Positions 7,885 to 17,102 of a DNA stretch of 64,000 nt are shown one piece after another. Each line of letters starts with the position of its first letter. The stretch's first letter is position 1. The notes beneath the pieces are model-generated. The model was not told the DNA's origin. It worked only from the letters and a program-made list of their open reading frames with translations, and made no database searches. A program made the translations under genes and the position numbers. The DNA comes from Arthrobacter sp. C2 (lineage in GTDB: Bacteria > Actinomycetota > Actinomycetes > Actinomycetales > Micrococcaceae): assembly GCA_024207135.1 (NCBI GenBank), contig CP042428.1, forward strand, positions 558,001 through 622,000. Reading direction: 5' to 3'.

Positions 7885-9429
7885 TCAGGACGCTTGGCCG
7901 TCCGGCGGCCGACCGTGGTGGCCAACGCGCACCCACGCCGGACCGCCGACGGCCTTGGCGCGAATGGCCCGCGTGGCAGCGGCGAGCGACACGAAGGCGT
8001 GGTCCTCGGCGAAGGCCAGGTAGCCGCTGTCCGGCTGGGCCACGAGGACCCCGGAGGAGAGCAGCTCCCTGCGGAATTCGTTGGTTCGCACGGAAACGCT
8101 TGCATGCGACCGTGCCCGGGCCAGCGAGCCCTTGAGCACCACGGCGGTGCCGTCTGGCAGGACGACCGCCTCCGCATGAAGGCCGCCGGCGGAGCCGAGC
8201 TCGTGGGTGGCCGTTCGCGTTGCGGGGATGGGCCCGGGCTGTCGTGGGGCGGCTGGGGACGCGAGCTGTTTTGTCTCGAGGTGATCGGCGGTGAGCCGGA
8301 GAAGCTCGGCGGTCAGGTTGCTGCGTGAGCGCATCAGGATGATGAAACTGATCACGAACGTCAGCAACAGGGGGAGTGACGCTGCGATCCAGGCGATCTG
8401 GCCGCCGTACGGCGTTTCGAGGGAATCGGGGTGCAGCGCCCCGATCGTGGGGACCAGGGCAATGACGGAGATGACCAGTCCGATCGCACCGTAGGCGTAT
8501 GACTTCTGCCGGTCGAAGCGGTCGCGGAGCTTGTGGATCCGCTCTTCCTTCCGTGCACGTGCTGCATCCCGGGCCCTGCGCGCCTCGGCTTCGGCGCGCC
8601 GCTGCCGTTCCGCCGCCTCGCGTTCCTCTTCGAGCGACCCTTCCCGCTGTTGCGCCAGCGCTTGTTGAAGCACGGGGATGACGGTTGTGGCATCGGCATG
8701 GAGCCGGCGCAGTTGCCCGACGAGCGGCCCGACCGGGTCGGATAACGTCCCGGGCGCCGGTACCTGCGTGCCGACGGAGACGTAGGTGCTGGTGATTCGG
8801 TGGAGCAGCGCGGTTCCCGACACCTGCCAGAAGGTGAATTCGGCCTCGTCGCCAGCGGCGGGACCCTCGGCCCAGCTGCGCAGCCCCTGGGCCAGCCGGT
8901 TCACGTTGGCCTCAAGCCCGAGCCGAAGGATTGCGGGGTACTCATGGCTCGCGGATTCGATGCGGCTGAAGGAAGCGACGGGCCGGCCCGGCGCGGGGGA
9001 ATCCACCAAAAGGCCGGCCCAGTCCCACAAACAGTCCCCGTCGGCCTGCTGCGCCCCGTCCCGATGCGGTGCAGCGAGCGGGAACCGGGGGAAGATGTCC
9101 GGAAGCCTCATCCCTCCGGCCCCGCTTCCCTGGAGCAGGGAAGCGATGGTTTCGGCGAGCTCGCCGCGCGTGATTTTCTCCGGGGACGGCGGGGCCGTGG
9201 TTCCGGTGGACTCGATCGTGACGACCGGGCAGCACCCCTGGATCCACCAAAGTTCAAGGGTCAGGGCCTCCGGGGTTCCGGCGGCCGGGAAGGAACGTTG
9301 GGCACTCGGCAGGTCGGAGTCGCTGGAACCCGGGAACGAGGAGAAGGGAATCGGATCGGTCCGGGTCCCGAGCGGTGCGTGCCCGAGGTCGGGATCGTGC
9401 TCGAGATCCACTGCAAAGGCGATTTTCAT
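7885..9429 (-). CDS. two-TM coiled-coil protein with DUF4357-like C terminus
   Basis: A 514-residue protein I do not recognise as a whole. Residues 1-255 form a soluble domain without a familiar motif; 255-310 are a charged, Arg/Glu/Ala-rich coiled coil; two membrane helices follow at about 312-332 and 342-366; a disordered Pro/Ala stretch leads to a domain at about 415-503 with the sequence pattern of DUF4357 (KGSLARARSHASVSVRTNEF, later AATRAIRAKAVGGPAW). A long helix followed by a pair of C-proximal membrane helices recalls CorA-like topology, but the GMN signature is absent. Neighbours give no functional clue. Membrane-anchored sensing or a conflict role is speculation. Confidence 0.6.
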   Translation of the reverse strand: MKIAFAVDLEHDPDLGHAPLGTRTDPIPFSSFPGSSDSDLPSAQRSFPAAGTPEALTLELWWIQGCCPVVTIESTGTTAPPSPEKITRGELAETIASLLQGSGAGGMRLPDIFPRFPLAAPHRDGAQQADGDCLWDWAGLLVDSPAPGRPVASFSRIESASHEYPAILRLGLEANVNRLAQGLRSWAEGPAAGDEAEFTFWQVSGTALLHRITSTYVSVGTQVPAPGTLSDPVGPLVGQLRRLHADATTVIPVLQQALAQQREGSLEEEREAAERQRRAEAEARRARDAARARKEERIHKLRDRFDRQKSYAYGAIGLVISVIALVPTIGALHPDSLETPYGGQIAWIAASLPLLLTFVISFIILMRSRSNLTAELLRLTADHLETKQLASPAAPRQPGPIPATRTATHELGSAGGLHAEAVVLPDGTAVVLKGSLARARSHASVSVRTNEFRRELLSSGVLVAQPDSGYLAFAEDHAFVSLAAATRAIRAKAVGGPAWVRVGHHGRPPDGQAS

Positions 9430-9726
9430 GGTCCCCCACCTGCGGTTGATGTTTAGAACATCCTAGTGGGGAACCATTTCTTAGGTGGCAAGCACTGCCT
9501 TGCCGTGCCTGGCGGGATTTTCACGGTGCGGTTGCCTGGATGGTTGGCGGAACTGGCCAGGGCGGATCCTTCCATTGAACTTCGATGGGCCCGGGCCTAG
9601 CATTGCTGGCACGGGCACCGATGCAGCACCCGGCAGGCGCGGTGCCGGTGGAGCCCGGAAACGAACCGGCTGTCCTCGGCAGAGGGGCCGGCAGAGGAAT
9701 GCGTCGATCGGATCGGGGAGAGCGTC

Positions 9727-10362
9727 ATGGGCGGGACTGCGGCAGGGGCGTCGGCGGCGGAGCTGATGGTGGACCTGATTATTTCCCTGGACGGGTATGC
9801 CTCCGCCGAGGGATGGCCCGGCTGGTGGGGCCTGGAGGCACCGGAATACCTCGCCTGGCTCGAACGGGAAGGGCAGAAGCAGCACACCTACCTCCTGGGG
9901 GCGAACACCTACCGGCTGATGTCCGCCATGTCGGCGGAGGCGGCGACCGCGGATTCCGGATTCTCCGAGACCGAAGCTGCCAGCCTGACGGGCCTTGCCG
10001 GGGTTCCCAAAGTCGTCTTCTCCTCGTCCCTGCGGGCACCCCTGAACTGGCCGAATTCGAGACTGGTGGGCGGGGACGCGGTCGAGGCCGTGGCCGAGAT
10101 GAAGCGGAGCGGAAACGGACCGATGAGCACCCTCGGGAGCCTCAGCCTGAGCCGGTCGCTACTGGCAGCGGGCCTCGTGGACCGGTTCCGGTTGGTCATC
10201 TTCCCGGTGATCACGGGCCGGACCGGCAAGGAACGCATCTATGACGGGTATCCGGACGTGGCACTCGAGATGGTGGACAGCAGGACCTTCGACGGACGGC
10301 TTCAGCTGCTCGAATACGTCCCCACCGTGCTCAGCAGTCCGCCGGGCACCGCACCGAAGTAA
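9727..10362 (+). CDS. RibD C-terminal / dihydrofolate reductase-like protein
   Basis: A 211-residue protein of the RibD_C reductase-like family. The core begins MVDLIISLDGYASAEGWPGW; the nucleotide-binding region contains TYLLGANTYRLM and later GPMSTLGSLSLSRSLLAAGL, and the end has the typical VDRFRLVIFPVITGRTGKERI. A GGGGAGAG ribosome-binding site precedes the ATG at 9727; an internal ATG at 9766 would begin at the conserved domain. Such stand-alone proteins are usually of unknown substrate. The 297-bp stretch before it (9430-9726) shows nothing recognisable. A second family member lies at 30.9 kb. Confidence 0.85.
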   Translation: MGGTAAGASAAELMVDLIISLDGYASAEGWPGWWGLEAPEYLAWLEREGQKQHTYLLGANTYRLMSAMSAEAATADSGFSETEAASLTGLAGVPKVVFSSSLRAPLNWPNSRLVGGDAVEAVAEMKRSGNGPMSTLGSLSLSRSLLAAGLVDRFRLVIFPVITGRTGKERIYDGYPDVALEMVDSRTFDGRLQLLEYVPTVLSSPPGTAPK

Positions 10363-10474
10363 GCCCGTCCGCCGCGGGGCCGTCATGGACGGTCTCTCCT
10401 TGTGGCCAACGCCGACCCCGTCCGGCAGGAGCCGGAGGACGCGGTTGCGGCGCTGCGCCCCGGGGCCCCGCGGG

Positions 10475-12199
10475 CTAGAAGAGCTGGCGCCAGTTGGTGG
10501 CAGCCAGATCCAGCAGTTCGTCTCCCTTGCCTGACATCACGGTCCGGATTGCATAGAGCGCGAAGCCCTTGGCCTGCTCCGCGGTGATGGCCGGCGGCAT
10601 CGACAGTTCCTGCCGGTCGGTCACCACGTCGATGAGGGCCGGGCCCTCATGGGCCAGCGCCTCGCGCAACGCCCCTGGCAGGTCCTTGGAATTCTCCACC
10701 CGGAAGCCGCGGATTCCCAGTGCCGTGGCGACGTCGGCGAAGTTCGGGTTTTCGAGGTCGGTGGCAAAGGTGACGAAGCCGGCCGCCTTCATCTCCAGCT
10801 CCACGAAGTTCAGCGACGAGTTGTTGAAGACCACGATCTTCACCGGCAGCTTAGACTGGACCAGGGTGAGCAGGTCGCCCATCAACATGGCCAGCCCGCC
10901 GTCGCCCGAGAGCGTCACGACCTGCCGCTCCGGGTGCGTGGCCTGGACCCCGATGGCCTGCGGGATCGAATTGGCCATGGAGCCGTGGCTGAAGGACCCG
11001 AGCAGCCGGCGCTTGCCGTTCATGGTGAGGTACCGGGCGGCCCAGACGACCGGGGAGCCGACATCGGCCAGGAACACCGTGTCTTCGTCGGCCAGCTCGT
11101 CCAGGGTGCGGGCCAGGTATTGCGGGTGGATCCTGGTGCCCTTGCGCGTCGGCGTGGCCAGGTCGTCGAGCTTCTCGCGGGTCTTGCGGTAGTGCTTCTG
11201 CGCGTCGGCCAGGTGCGTGGTGTCGGTCTTCCGCTCAAGCAGCGGCGCCAGGACCTCCAGGGTGTCGGCCACCGTGCCGACCAGGCCCGCGTCGATCTTG
11301 GTGCGCCGGCCCAGCTGCTCCCCGCGCACATCGACCTGGATGATCTTCGCGTCCTGCGGGTAGAACTGCTGGTAGGGGAAGTCGGTGCCCAGCAGCAGGA
11401 TGGTGTCCGCCGCGTCCATGGCCCGGTACCCGGAGGCGAACCCAAGCAGCCCGGTCATCCCGACGTCATAGGGGTTGTCGTACTCGATGTGCTCCTTGCC
11501 GCGCAGCGCATGCACCACCGGAGCGCCGAGCAGGTCGGCAATCTGCATGACCTGCGCGTGGGCACCCGCCACGCCGGCGCCGGCCAGGATGGTGACCCGC
11601 CGGCCCGCGTTGAGCAGGCCGGCTGCAAGGGCCAGGTCCTCGGGGTGGGGGAGCACCGCGGAGCGGCTGGCGGTGATCACGGAGGTCCGGGTGCCGGTTG
11701 CCTGCGCCAGGGCGACGTCGCCGGGCACCACCAGCACCGCCACGCCGCGGCGCTCGATCGCGGTCCGCATGGCGATTTCCAGCAGGCGCGGCATCTGGTC
11801 CGGGGTGGAGACGACCTCGCAGAACACGCTGGCCTCGCGGAAAAGCTCGGCCGGGTGGGTTTCCTGGAAGTAGTTGCTGCCGATCTCGGAGCTGGGGATG
11901 TGGGCGGCGATGGCCAACACCGGGACCCGGTTGCGGTTCGCGTCGTAGAGGCCGTTGATTAGGTGCAGGTTTCCCGGCCCGCAGCTTCCGGCGCACACGG
12001 CCAGGTTCCCGGTCATCTCCGCCTCGGCCCCGGCGGCGAACGCGGCGCTTTCCTCGTGCCGCACACCGAGCCAGGAGACGGATCCGTCCTTGCGCATGGC
12101 ATCGGTCAGGCCGTTGAGCGAGTCCCCGGCCACCCCGTAGATCCGTTTGACCCCGTTGGCCTTGAGGGTGGCGATCATGTTTTCGGCGACAGTGCCCAT
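10475..12199 (-). CDS. poxB: pyruvate dehydrogenase (quinone) / pyruvate oxidase
   Basis: Thiamine-diphosphate enzyme of 574 residues, the normal PoxB length, converting pyruvate to acetate and CO2 with electrons passed to the quinone pool (EC 1.2.5.1). It starts MGTVAENMIATLKANGVKRI; the conserved Glu lies in SWLGVRHEESAAFAAGAEAE; the ThDP/Mg motif is SGDGGLAMLMGDLL with the closing NN in VVFNNSS. The ATG at 12199 is chosen because the upstream extension to 12325 is low-complexity and antisense-like. Acetolactate synthase or another decarboxylase is less likely given the FNNSSLNFVELEMKAAG segment typical of PoxB. Confidence 0.9.
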   Translation of the reverse strand: MGTVAENMIATLKANGVKRIYGVAGDSLNGLTDAMRKDGSVSWLGVRHEESAAFAAGAEAEMTGNLAVCAGSCGPGNLHLINGLYDANRNRVPVLAIAAHIPSSEIGSNYFQETHPAELFREASVFCEVVSTPDQMPRLLEIAMRTAIERRGVAVLVVPGDVALAQATGTRTSVITASRSAVLPHPEDLALAAGLLNAGRRVTILAGAGVAGAHAQVMQIADLLGAPVVHALRGKEHIEYDNPYDVGMTGLLGFASGYRAMDAADTILLLGTDFPYQQFYPQDAKIIQVDVRGEQLGRRTKIDAGLVGTVADTLEVLAPLLERKTDTTHLADAQKHYRKTREKLDDLATPTRKGTRIHPQYLARTLDELADEDTVFLADVGSPVVWAARYLTMNGKRRLLGSFSHGSMANSIPQAIGVQATHPERQVVTLSGDGGLAMLMGDLLTLVQSKLPVKIVVFNNSSLNFVELEMKAAGFVTFATDLENPNFADVATALGIRGFRVENSKDLPGALREALAHEGPALIDVVTDRQELSMPPAITAEQAKGFALYAIRTVMSGKGDELLDLAATNWRQLF

Positions 12200-12392
12200 C
12201 GGTATCTCTTCCTGCTGGTCGGGACGATTGTTCCCCACCCTATGCGGGCGGCGCGGGGCCCGCCAAGGGGGCGGTGCCGGCCACCGGGATTCCTGGCCCG
12301 GCCCGGATTGTGGTCCGGGTCGCATTGCTGGCTAAGCTGAATCCCGGAAACACGGTGGCGACGTCGCCACGGGAACAAGGGAACCAAGGACC

Positions 12393-13223
12393 ATGACGCA
12401 TACGGCTGCCGAGCAGAACCTTCCGGAACTCGCGGTGGGCGAGTTCTATTACGAGCCAACAGGGGAGGGCACCTACCGGTCCACGGTGCACGCCCAAGGC
12501 GCCTGGAACCCGCATGAGCAGCACATGGCCCCGGCCACCGGGGTGCTGGTGCACGAACTGGAACTTTTCGCCCCGCGCAGCGACATGCGCATGGCGCGGG
12601 TGTCCCTGGACATCTACGGGATCATCCACGGCGGGGAATTCGAGGTCAAAACCCGCATGCTCCGCCCGGGCCGGACCATCGAGCTGATCGAGGCGGAAAT
12701 GGTTTCGCGCGGCCGCACCTGCATCGTCGCCCGCGGCTGGAGGCTCACGACACTGGACAGTTCCGCGGTGGCAGCCACCGAGGATGCCGCGGTGGTGCAC
12801 CCCGAGGAGCTTGAGGCCTTCGCCGGCATGACGCCGTGGCCCGGCGGGTACATCGAGGGCCTGGAATTCCGCGGCGCGGACGGCCACCGCCCGGGCAGGG
12901 GCATCGTGTGGATGCGCAACAACTTCGAGATGGTGGCCGGAACGCACACCTCGGACCTGGTGCGGCTGCTGGGCATGGTCGACACAGCCAACGGAGTGGC
13001 GCCCCGCGTGGAACCGGGACCCGAATCCTGGATGTTCCCGAACGTCGACCTGCAGATCCACATGCATCGCGGGCCGGTGGGCCAGTGGCTCGGGATCCAG
13101 GCCCAGCAGACCTACGGCACCGATGGCATCGGGCTGACCAGCGCGGTGCTGCACGATGTGCACGGGCCCTTCGGGCGCAGTGAACAGATCCTCACGGTGC
13201 GTCCGGCCCCGGTGCAGAAATAG
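12393..13223 (+). CDS. acyl-CoA thioesterase-like double-hotdog protein
   Basis: A 276-residue protein resembling the thioesterase family with tandem hotdog domains (4HBT_3 type). The first half contains RVSLDIYGIIHGGEFEVKTR and RPGRTIELIEAEMVSRGRTC, the usual strand-turn pattern; the second half has PNVDLQIHMHRGPVGQWLGI, typical of the second hotdog. Substrate unknown. It converges on the S53 peptidase gene and their 3' ends overlap by 32 bp. Confidence 0.8.
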   Translation: MTHTAAEQNLPELAVGEFYYEPTGEGTYRSTVHAQGAWNPHEQHMAPATGVLVHELELFAPRSDMRMARVSLDIYGIIHGGEFEVKTRMLRPGRTIELIEAEMVSRGRTCIVARGWRLTTLDSSAVAATEDAAVVHPEELEAFAGMTPWPGGYIEGLEFRGADGHRPGRGIVWMRNNFEMVAGTHTSDLVRLLGMVDTANGVAPRVEPGPESWMFPNVDLQIHMHRGPVGQWLGIQAQQTYGTDGIGLTSAVLHDVHGPFGRSEQILTVRPAPVQK

Positions 13224-14829
13224 CGGCAACGGAACCCCGGATCCGAACGGCCAGGGCCGTGCCGATCGGCACCCCCAGGCCTGTGCAGGCATCCCAGCCG
13301 GCCGTGGCCAGGTAGGTTCCGTTGTTTCCGGCGATGATGTCGCGGAACCCGGAACCCGTGGTGCCCGCGGGCGCGGCCGCATAGAGGGCCGGTTGAAGCA
13401 GCCCGCCGCCGTGCCCGGAGGTCCCGGCCAGCCGCGCCAGCAATGCCGCCCAGAGCGGTGCGACGGCGCTGGTGCCGCCGATGACCATGTCGCTGCCGTC
13501 GATGCGCACCTTGTAGCCGGTCCGCGGGTCCGCCACGGCGGAGACGTCCGGAATGCCGCGTCCGTCCAGTGCCGTGGCGGGTGCGGTGCCGGTGGCCACG
13601 CTCAGGTGGCCCTGCCATGCCGGGACGTCGAAGGCATCCGAGACCCCGCCGCCGGTGGCAGAATGCGCCGAGTCGTTCCACACCGTTTCCGAGGCCGCCT
13701 TCCCGGTGAGCGGATCCGCCAGCAGGCTCGTGCCCCCGCATGCCAGGGCGTGCGGGCTGGAGGCGGGGAAATCTGCATGGTTCTTCCCGTCGGGCACGTT
13801 GTCTGCGCTGCCGTTGTCGCCCGCGGCCGCTGTCACCGTGGCTCCCAGCAGCGTGGCGTCGACGAAGGCTTCGTCCATTTGGGTGCGGGCCTGCTCCGTC
13901 CATTGGTCCTCTGACTGCCCCCAGCTGATGCTGATTGCCGCCGGGGTGGGGGAATCGTGGGCAGCCCGGGCCACGGCGTCGATGAACCCGGCGTCGGTGT
14001 TGGGGGCAAAATAGACCTTGATCTCCGCCTTCTGGGCCAGGGCCCCGGCGACCTCGATGTCCAGCAGCACCTCTCCGTCGGCACCCTGCGGGTCTGCTCC
14101 GGGCACGTTCGAGGCCCCGTCGACACCGATGGCGGTGACCTTCGGAACCGGGATGCCCAGGGAGGAGAAATAGGCTTGCAGGTCGGCCATCCCGTAGCCG
14201 CCGCCAAGTTCGACGATGGCGATCACCGTTCCGTTGCCGTCGGCTCCTGCGGGGAAGTCGTAGATGCGGGCCAAGTCGAGCGGGGTGTAACTGGCGCTTT
14301 GGGTGGCTGCCGGGGAGAAATGAAACCGGGGACGGGCCGCGGGCCTGTCATCGAGTCCGAGCACCGCGGTGATGATTCCATCCAGCTCCGCAGGGACGGA
14401 CAGGTCGCCGGTGCGGCGGCGCCGCGATGCGGGGGCGTTGCCCTGGAGGATTTCCAGCCGGGTGCCGAAAATCGCCGCCAGGGTCCCGGTGGTTCCTCCG
14501 ACACGAAGGCAGCGCGTTTGGGGATCGGCGTGGATGATCCGGGCGCCCAACGCGCTGAGGGTTCGGGTGGCCAGCTCGATGTCCGCGGGATCTGCTCCGT
14601 GGCCGGTTCCGGGGTCGCCGTCCGGTGGGCCGCCGGGAAGATGCTGTTCGGAAACCGGCCGCCGGCGACGCAGGTAGATGCTGATCTCGATTTCCTGGTC
14701 ATCGGGAGCCGAAACACGCAGGCCCGGCGTGGCAGCGGGTCCGGGCTCGGGGCCGCGTTCGCTGCCCTGAAGCGGAACGAAGGCCGGTGAATCCTTGGAA
14801 TGGCTGGAGTGGTTGGCGTCGGTGTTCAT
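13192..14829 (-). CDS. S53 family peptidase (sedolisin / kumamolisin type)
   Basis: Serine-carboxyl peptidase of 545 residues. An N-terminal pro-domain (about 35-190) is followed by the catalytic domain. The S53 residues are visible: Glu253 and Asp257 in DGEVLLDIEVAGA, oxyanion Asp338 in AAAGDNGSAD and Ser454 in the GGTSAVAPLW motif. The C terminus carries the calcium-site pattern DIIAGNNGTY...GWDACTGLGVP. Such enzymes are usually secreted and active at acid pH, but the N terminus here is hydrophilic with no evident signal peptide, so the export route is unclear. Its 3' end overlaps the convergent thioesterase gene. Confidence 0.93.
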   Translation of the reverse strand: MNTDANHSSHSKDSPAFVPLQGSERGPEPGPAATPGLRVSAPDDQEIEISIYLRRRRPVSEQHLPGGPPDGDPGTGHGADPADIELATRTLSALGARIIHADPQTRCLRVGGTTGTLAAIFGTRLEILQGNAPASRRRRTGDLSVPAELDGIITAVLGLDDRPAARPRFHFSPAATQSASYTPLDLARIYDFPAGADGNGTVIAIVELGGGYGMADLQAYFSSLGIPVPKVTAIGVDGASNVPGADPQGADGEVLLDIEVAGALAQKAEIKVYFAPNTDAGFIDAVARAAHDSPTPAAISISWGQSEDQWTEQARTQMDEAFVDATLLGATVTAAAGDNGSADNVPDGKNHADFPASSPHALACGGTSLLADPLTGKAASETVWNDSAHSATGGGVSDAFDVPAWQGHLSVATGTAPATALDGRGIPDVSAVADPRTGYKVRIDGSDMVIGGTSAVAPLWAALLARLAGTSGHGGGLLQPALYAAAPAGTTGSGFRDIIAGNNGTYLATAGWDACTGLGVPIGTALAVRIRGSVAAISAPGPDAP

Positions 14830-14929
14830 GGTGTTGACCGTTTCGGGCTGCAGGGGGGATGGACGGGGTTGCCAAGCTCAAAGATTCCATCGCCGCTCCT
14901 GTCTTGATGCTACGACCGGGCGCGGGCTT

Positions 14930-15637
14930 TCAACAAGGTCGAAGCCGGTCCGCCGATTCGATGTGCAGGACGTTATTCGGGGTGCCTGCTGCGTCGCCGG
15001 GCATCCGTTCAGCGGCCAGTTGGGCATGCCGGAAGGCTGCTTCCAGGTCGAGGACTGCTTGTCGGTAGTCGGCATCGGCCCCGCCCGACGCGTGTTCCTG
15101 GCGGTGATGGCGGATGTCCTCGGCTGCAGCAAGTGCACGGACGAGGGCCGCGGTCGGCGGCTTGGAGACATCGTTCATTGACGGATGGTTGATGGCCGCC
15201 TCGGGATCCAGTTCGTAGCGGCTCCAGGCCCGGAGCACCGATTCGTGGCGTGCGGCCAGGGCCGAGTGCTCGGCCGCCAGGATCGACTCGTGTTCGGCGG
15301 CCACTCGGATCCGGAAGATGCGGCAGGAATATTTGTTTGCGGCCAGGACGGTACCTGCCACCGCGGCCAATGTTGCGACGCCGATCCATCGGTCGATCAC
15401 GGTTGCACCAAGGACCAGCGGTGCCGCCACGCAGGCGCCGGTGAAGACGTACCAGAACCGGGCGTCGGGATCCTGCTCGGAAGCGGGGCGGGTGTTGACG
15501 ATCCATGTCGTCAGGACGCCAGCGAGCATGGCCAGCGCTCCAAGGATTGGGGCGAGCACCACGCCACCTCCGGGTCCAGGGTCCGGACTCTTGGGATGCC
15601 GGGCCTCCTGCATCCATTGCAACCCGGCCCGCGGCAT
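14930..15637 (-). CDS. hypothetical membrane protein with C-terminal helical domain
   Basis: A 235-residue protein I do not recognise. Three hydrophobic segments lie at about residues 26-45 (VVLAPILGALAMLAGVLTTW), 65-80 and 84-99, followed by a hydrophilic helical region rich in Ala, Glu and His (EHESILAAEHSALAARHES), probably coiled and cytoplasmic. A GTG just before the first helix could be the real start instead of 15637. It lies 100 bp upstream of the S53 gene on the same strand and could be co-transcribed with it. The 319-bp gap to 15957 is a divergent region in which I see no clear element. Confidence 0.6.
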   Translation of the reverse strand: MPRAGLQWMQEARHPKSPDPGPGGGVVLAPILGALAMLAGVLTTWIVNTRPASEQDPDARFWYVFTGACVAAPLVLGATVIDRWIGVATLAAVAGTVLAANKYSCRIFRIRVAAEHESILAAEHSALAARHESVLRAWSRYELDPEAAINHPSMNDVSKPPTAALVRALAAAEDIRHHRQEHASGGADADYRQAVLDLEAAFRHAQLAAERMPGDAAGTPNNVLHIESADRLRPC

Positions 15638-15956
15638 TGGTCAAGGGCCGGGAGCTGTACCGCCTTCGGACCTGGGTGGCACCACCAAGGCTTTTCATCC
15701 GAGCGGACTAGGTCAACCGGCCGCCGTGGCCGGAGACCCGCACGATGGGGCGATGGCACGGGACCGCAGGGGCTAGGTGTCCGAAGCTTGATGGCGGCGG
15801 CGGGCGGTCGCGGGGTTTGGCCGGTCCGGGGTTCTGCCTCCTCGCGGGCATCGGGAAGTGCTGCGCCACGCCGGCCCGGTAGCATCGGAGGTGCGATTCA
15901 CCGCAGCTGCGGGAAAAAGCCAACAACAATCCCGCCGCCCAGATCCAAGGATTCCG

Positions 15957-16457
15957 ATGAAGTTAGACAAAAAAGCGCTCAAAGACGATGGATTCGCAGG
16001 GTTCCGGCCCATCGAGGCCCTTGAAATCAACCGGATTCCGCAACACCAAGGCATCTTCGCCGTGTTGCGTCCTGCGGGATTTGAGCCGCGGTTCCTCGCC
16101 AAGAGCACCGCAGGGGTTTTCAAGAAGAAGAACCCCTCGCTGGCCAACGCCGAGTTGTCCGCCGCATGGGTGGCGGATGCGGAGGTGCTGTTCATCGGCA
16201 AGGCCGGCCCCGGAAGCAAGGGCAACCGCGGGCTGCGACGCCAGATCCAGGAATTCGTGGACTTCGGAAAGGGAAAGCCGCCGGGGCACTGGGACGGCCG
16301 ACTGATCTGGCAGCTGGCCGAAGCGGGGTCCCTGCTGGTGGCATGGAAGGAACTGCCTGCGGAGGCGCTCAACGAAGCCCAAGCGAACTACCATGCGCAG
16401 TTCCAGGACCATTACGGGTGCTTGCCGTTCGCCAATCTTGTCCGGGCCCGCGCCTAG
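15957..16457 (+). CDS. GIY-YIG-like hypothetical protein
   Basis: A 166-residue protein beginning MKLDKKALKDDGFAGFRPIE; the frame is open from 15858 but the upstream part is less likely to be coding. The pattern GIFAVLR, then VLFIGKAG about 50 residues on, LRRQIQEF and a late NEAQANYHAQFQDHYG recalls a GIY-YIG nuclease fold with degenerate first motif and the metal-binding Glu near the end. Nuclease activity is not established. Its stop overlaps the end of the convergent kinase-like gene by 4 bp. Confidence 0.6.
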   Translation: MKLDKKALKDDGFAGFRPIEALEINRIPQHQGIFAVLRPAGFEPRFLAKSTAGVFKKKNPSLANAELSAAWVADAEVLFIGKAGPGSKGNRGLRRQIQEFVDFGKGKPPGHWDGRLIWQLAEAGSLLVAWKELPAEALNEAQANYHAQFQDHYGCLPFANLVRARA

Positions 16458-17065
16458 CCGGCCAACGACGCCAGCATCGCCTTGACGGACTTCTTCTTCA
16501 TCGGGACGAACCCGGCGGCCAGGTGCCTGCCGCGGATTTGCCGGTCGGCACGGAACAGCGAGTAGCCGCGCTTGAGCAGGAACCCCAGCGGCTTGCGCCG
16601 CTCCTTGATGTCGCGCACGAAGCGGCGGATGGCGGTGGACAGCGGCGAGACCTCGATGTAGTACGCCTGGACGTCCACGCCGAGGCGCTGCAGTGGTCCC
16701 AAGATCTCGGACACGAAGATCCCCTCGGACAGCAGCGGGCCGCCATTGAGCTCGATCCCGCGCGTCCCGTCGTAGCTGGAGGTGCTGATCGAATAGTTGG
16801 GGACTTGGGTCTGCCCGGATTCCAGCAACTCAATCAAGGCATCGACGGCTTTGTCGCAGTTCCAGGTGCCCGGATGGTCCCAGTCGATTTCCCCGTATCC
16901 GGTCTGCGGCAACGGCGTCGCCGGGGTGTGCTCGGAGATCTCCCGGTAGAAGTTGTCCAGCTCCATGTGGGGTCGGCCGAAGCGGTGGGCCAGGTAGGAT
17001 TTTCCGGATCCGGAGGCCCCTCCGAGCAGTATCAGGGGCGTTTGTTGTTTCGGCACGACACCCAT
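16454..17065 (-). CDS. uridine kinase-like P-loop protein
   Basis: P-loop NTPase of 203 residues with Walker A GGASGSGKSYLAHRFG near the N terminus, then HMELDNFYREI (the DDFY-like substrate region of uridine/phosphoribulokinase relatives) and DWDHPGTW, common in uridine kinase-like proteins. I chose ATG 17065, which puts the P-loop about 13 residues in; an ATG at 17104 would overlap the divergent lipoate ligase-like gene. True substrate unknown. Confidence 0.78.
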   Translation of the reverse strand: MGVVPKQQTPLILLGGASGSGKSYLAHRFGRPHMELDNFYREISEHTPATPLPQTGYGEIDWDHPGTWNCDKAVDALIELLESGQTQVPNYSISTSSYDGTRGIELNGGPLLSEGIFVSEILGPLQRLGVDVQAYYIEVSPLSTAIRRFVRDIKERRKPLGFLLKRGYSLFRADRQIRGRHLAAGFVPMKKKSVKAMLASLAG

Positions 17066-17102
17066 TATTCCCTGCGGGGCATCCGGACCTAGAATCGTGC
17101 CC

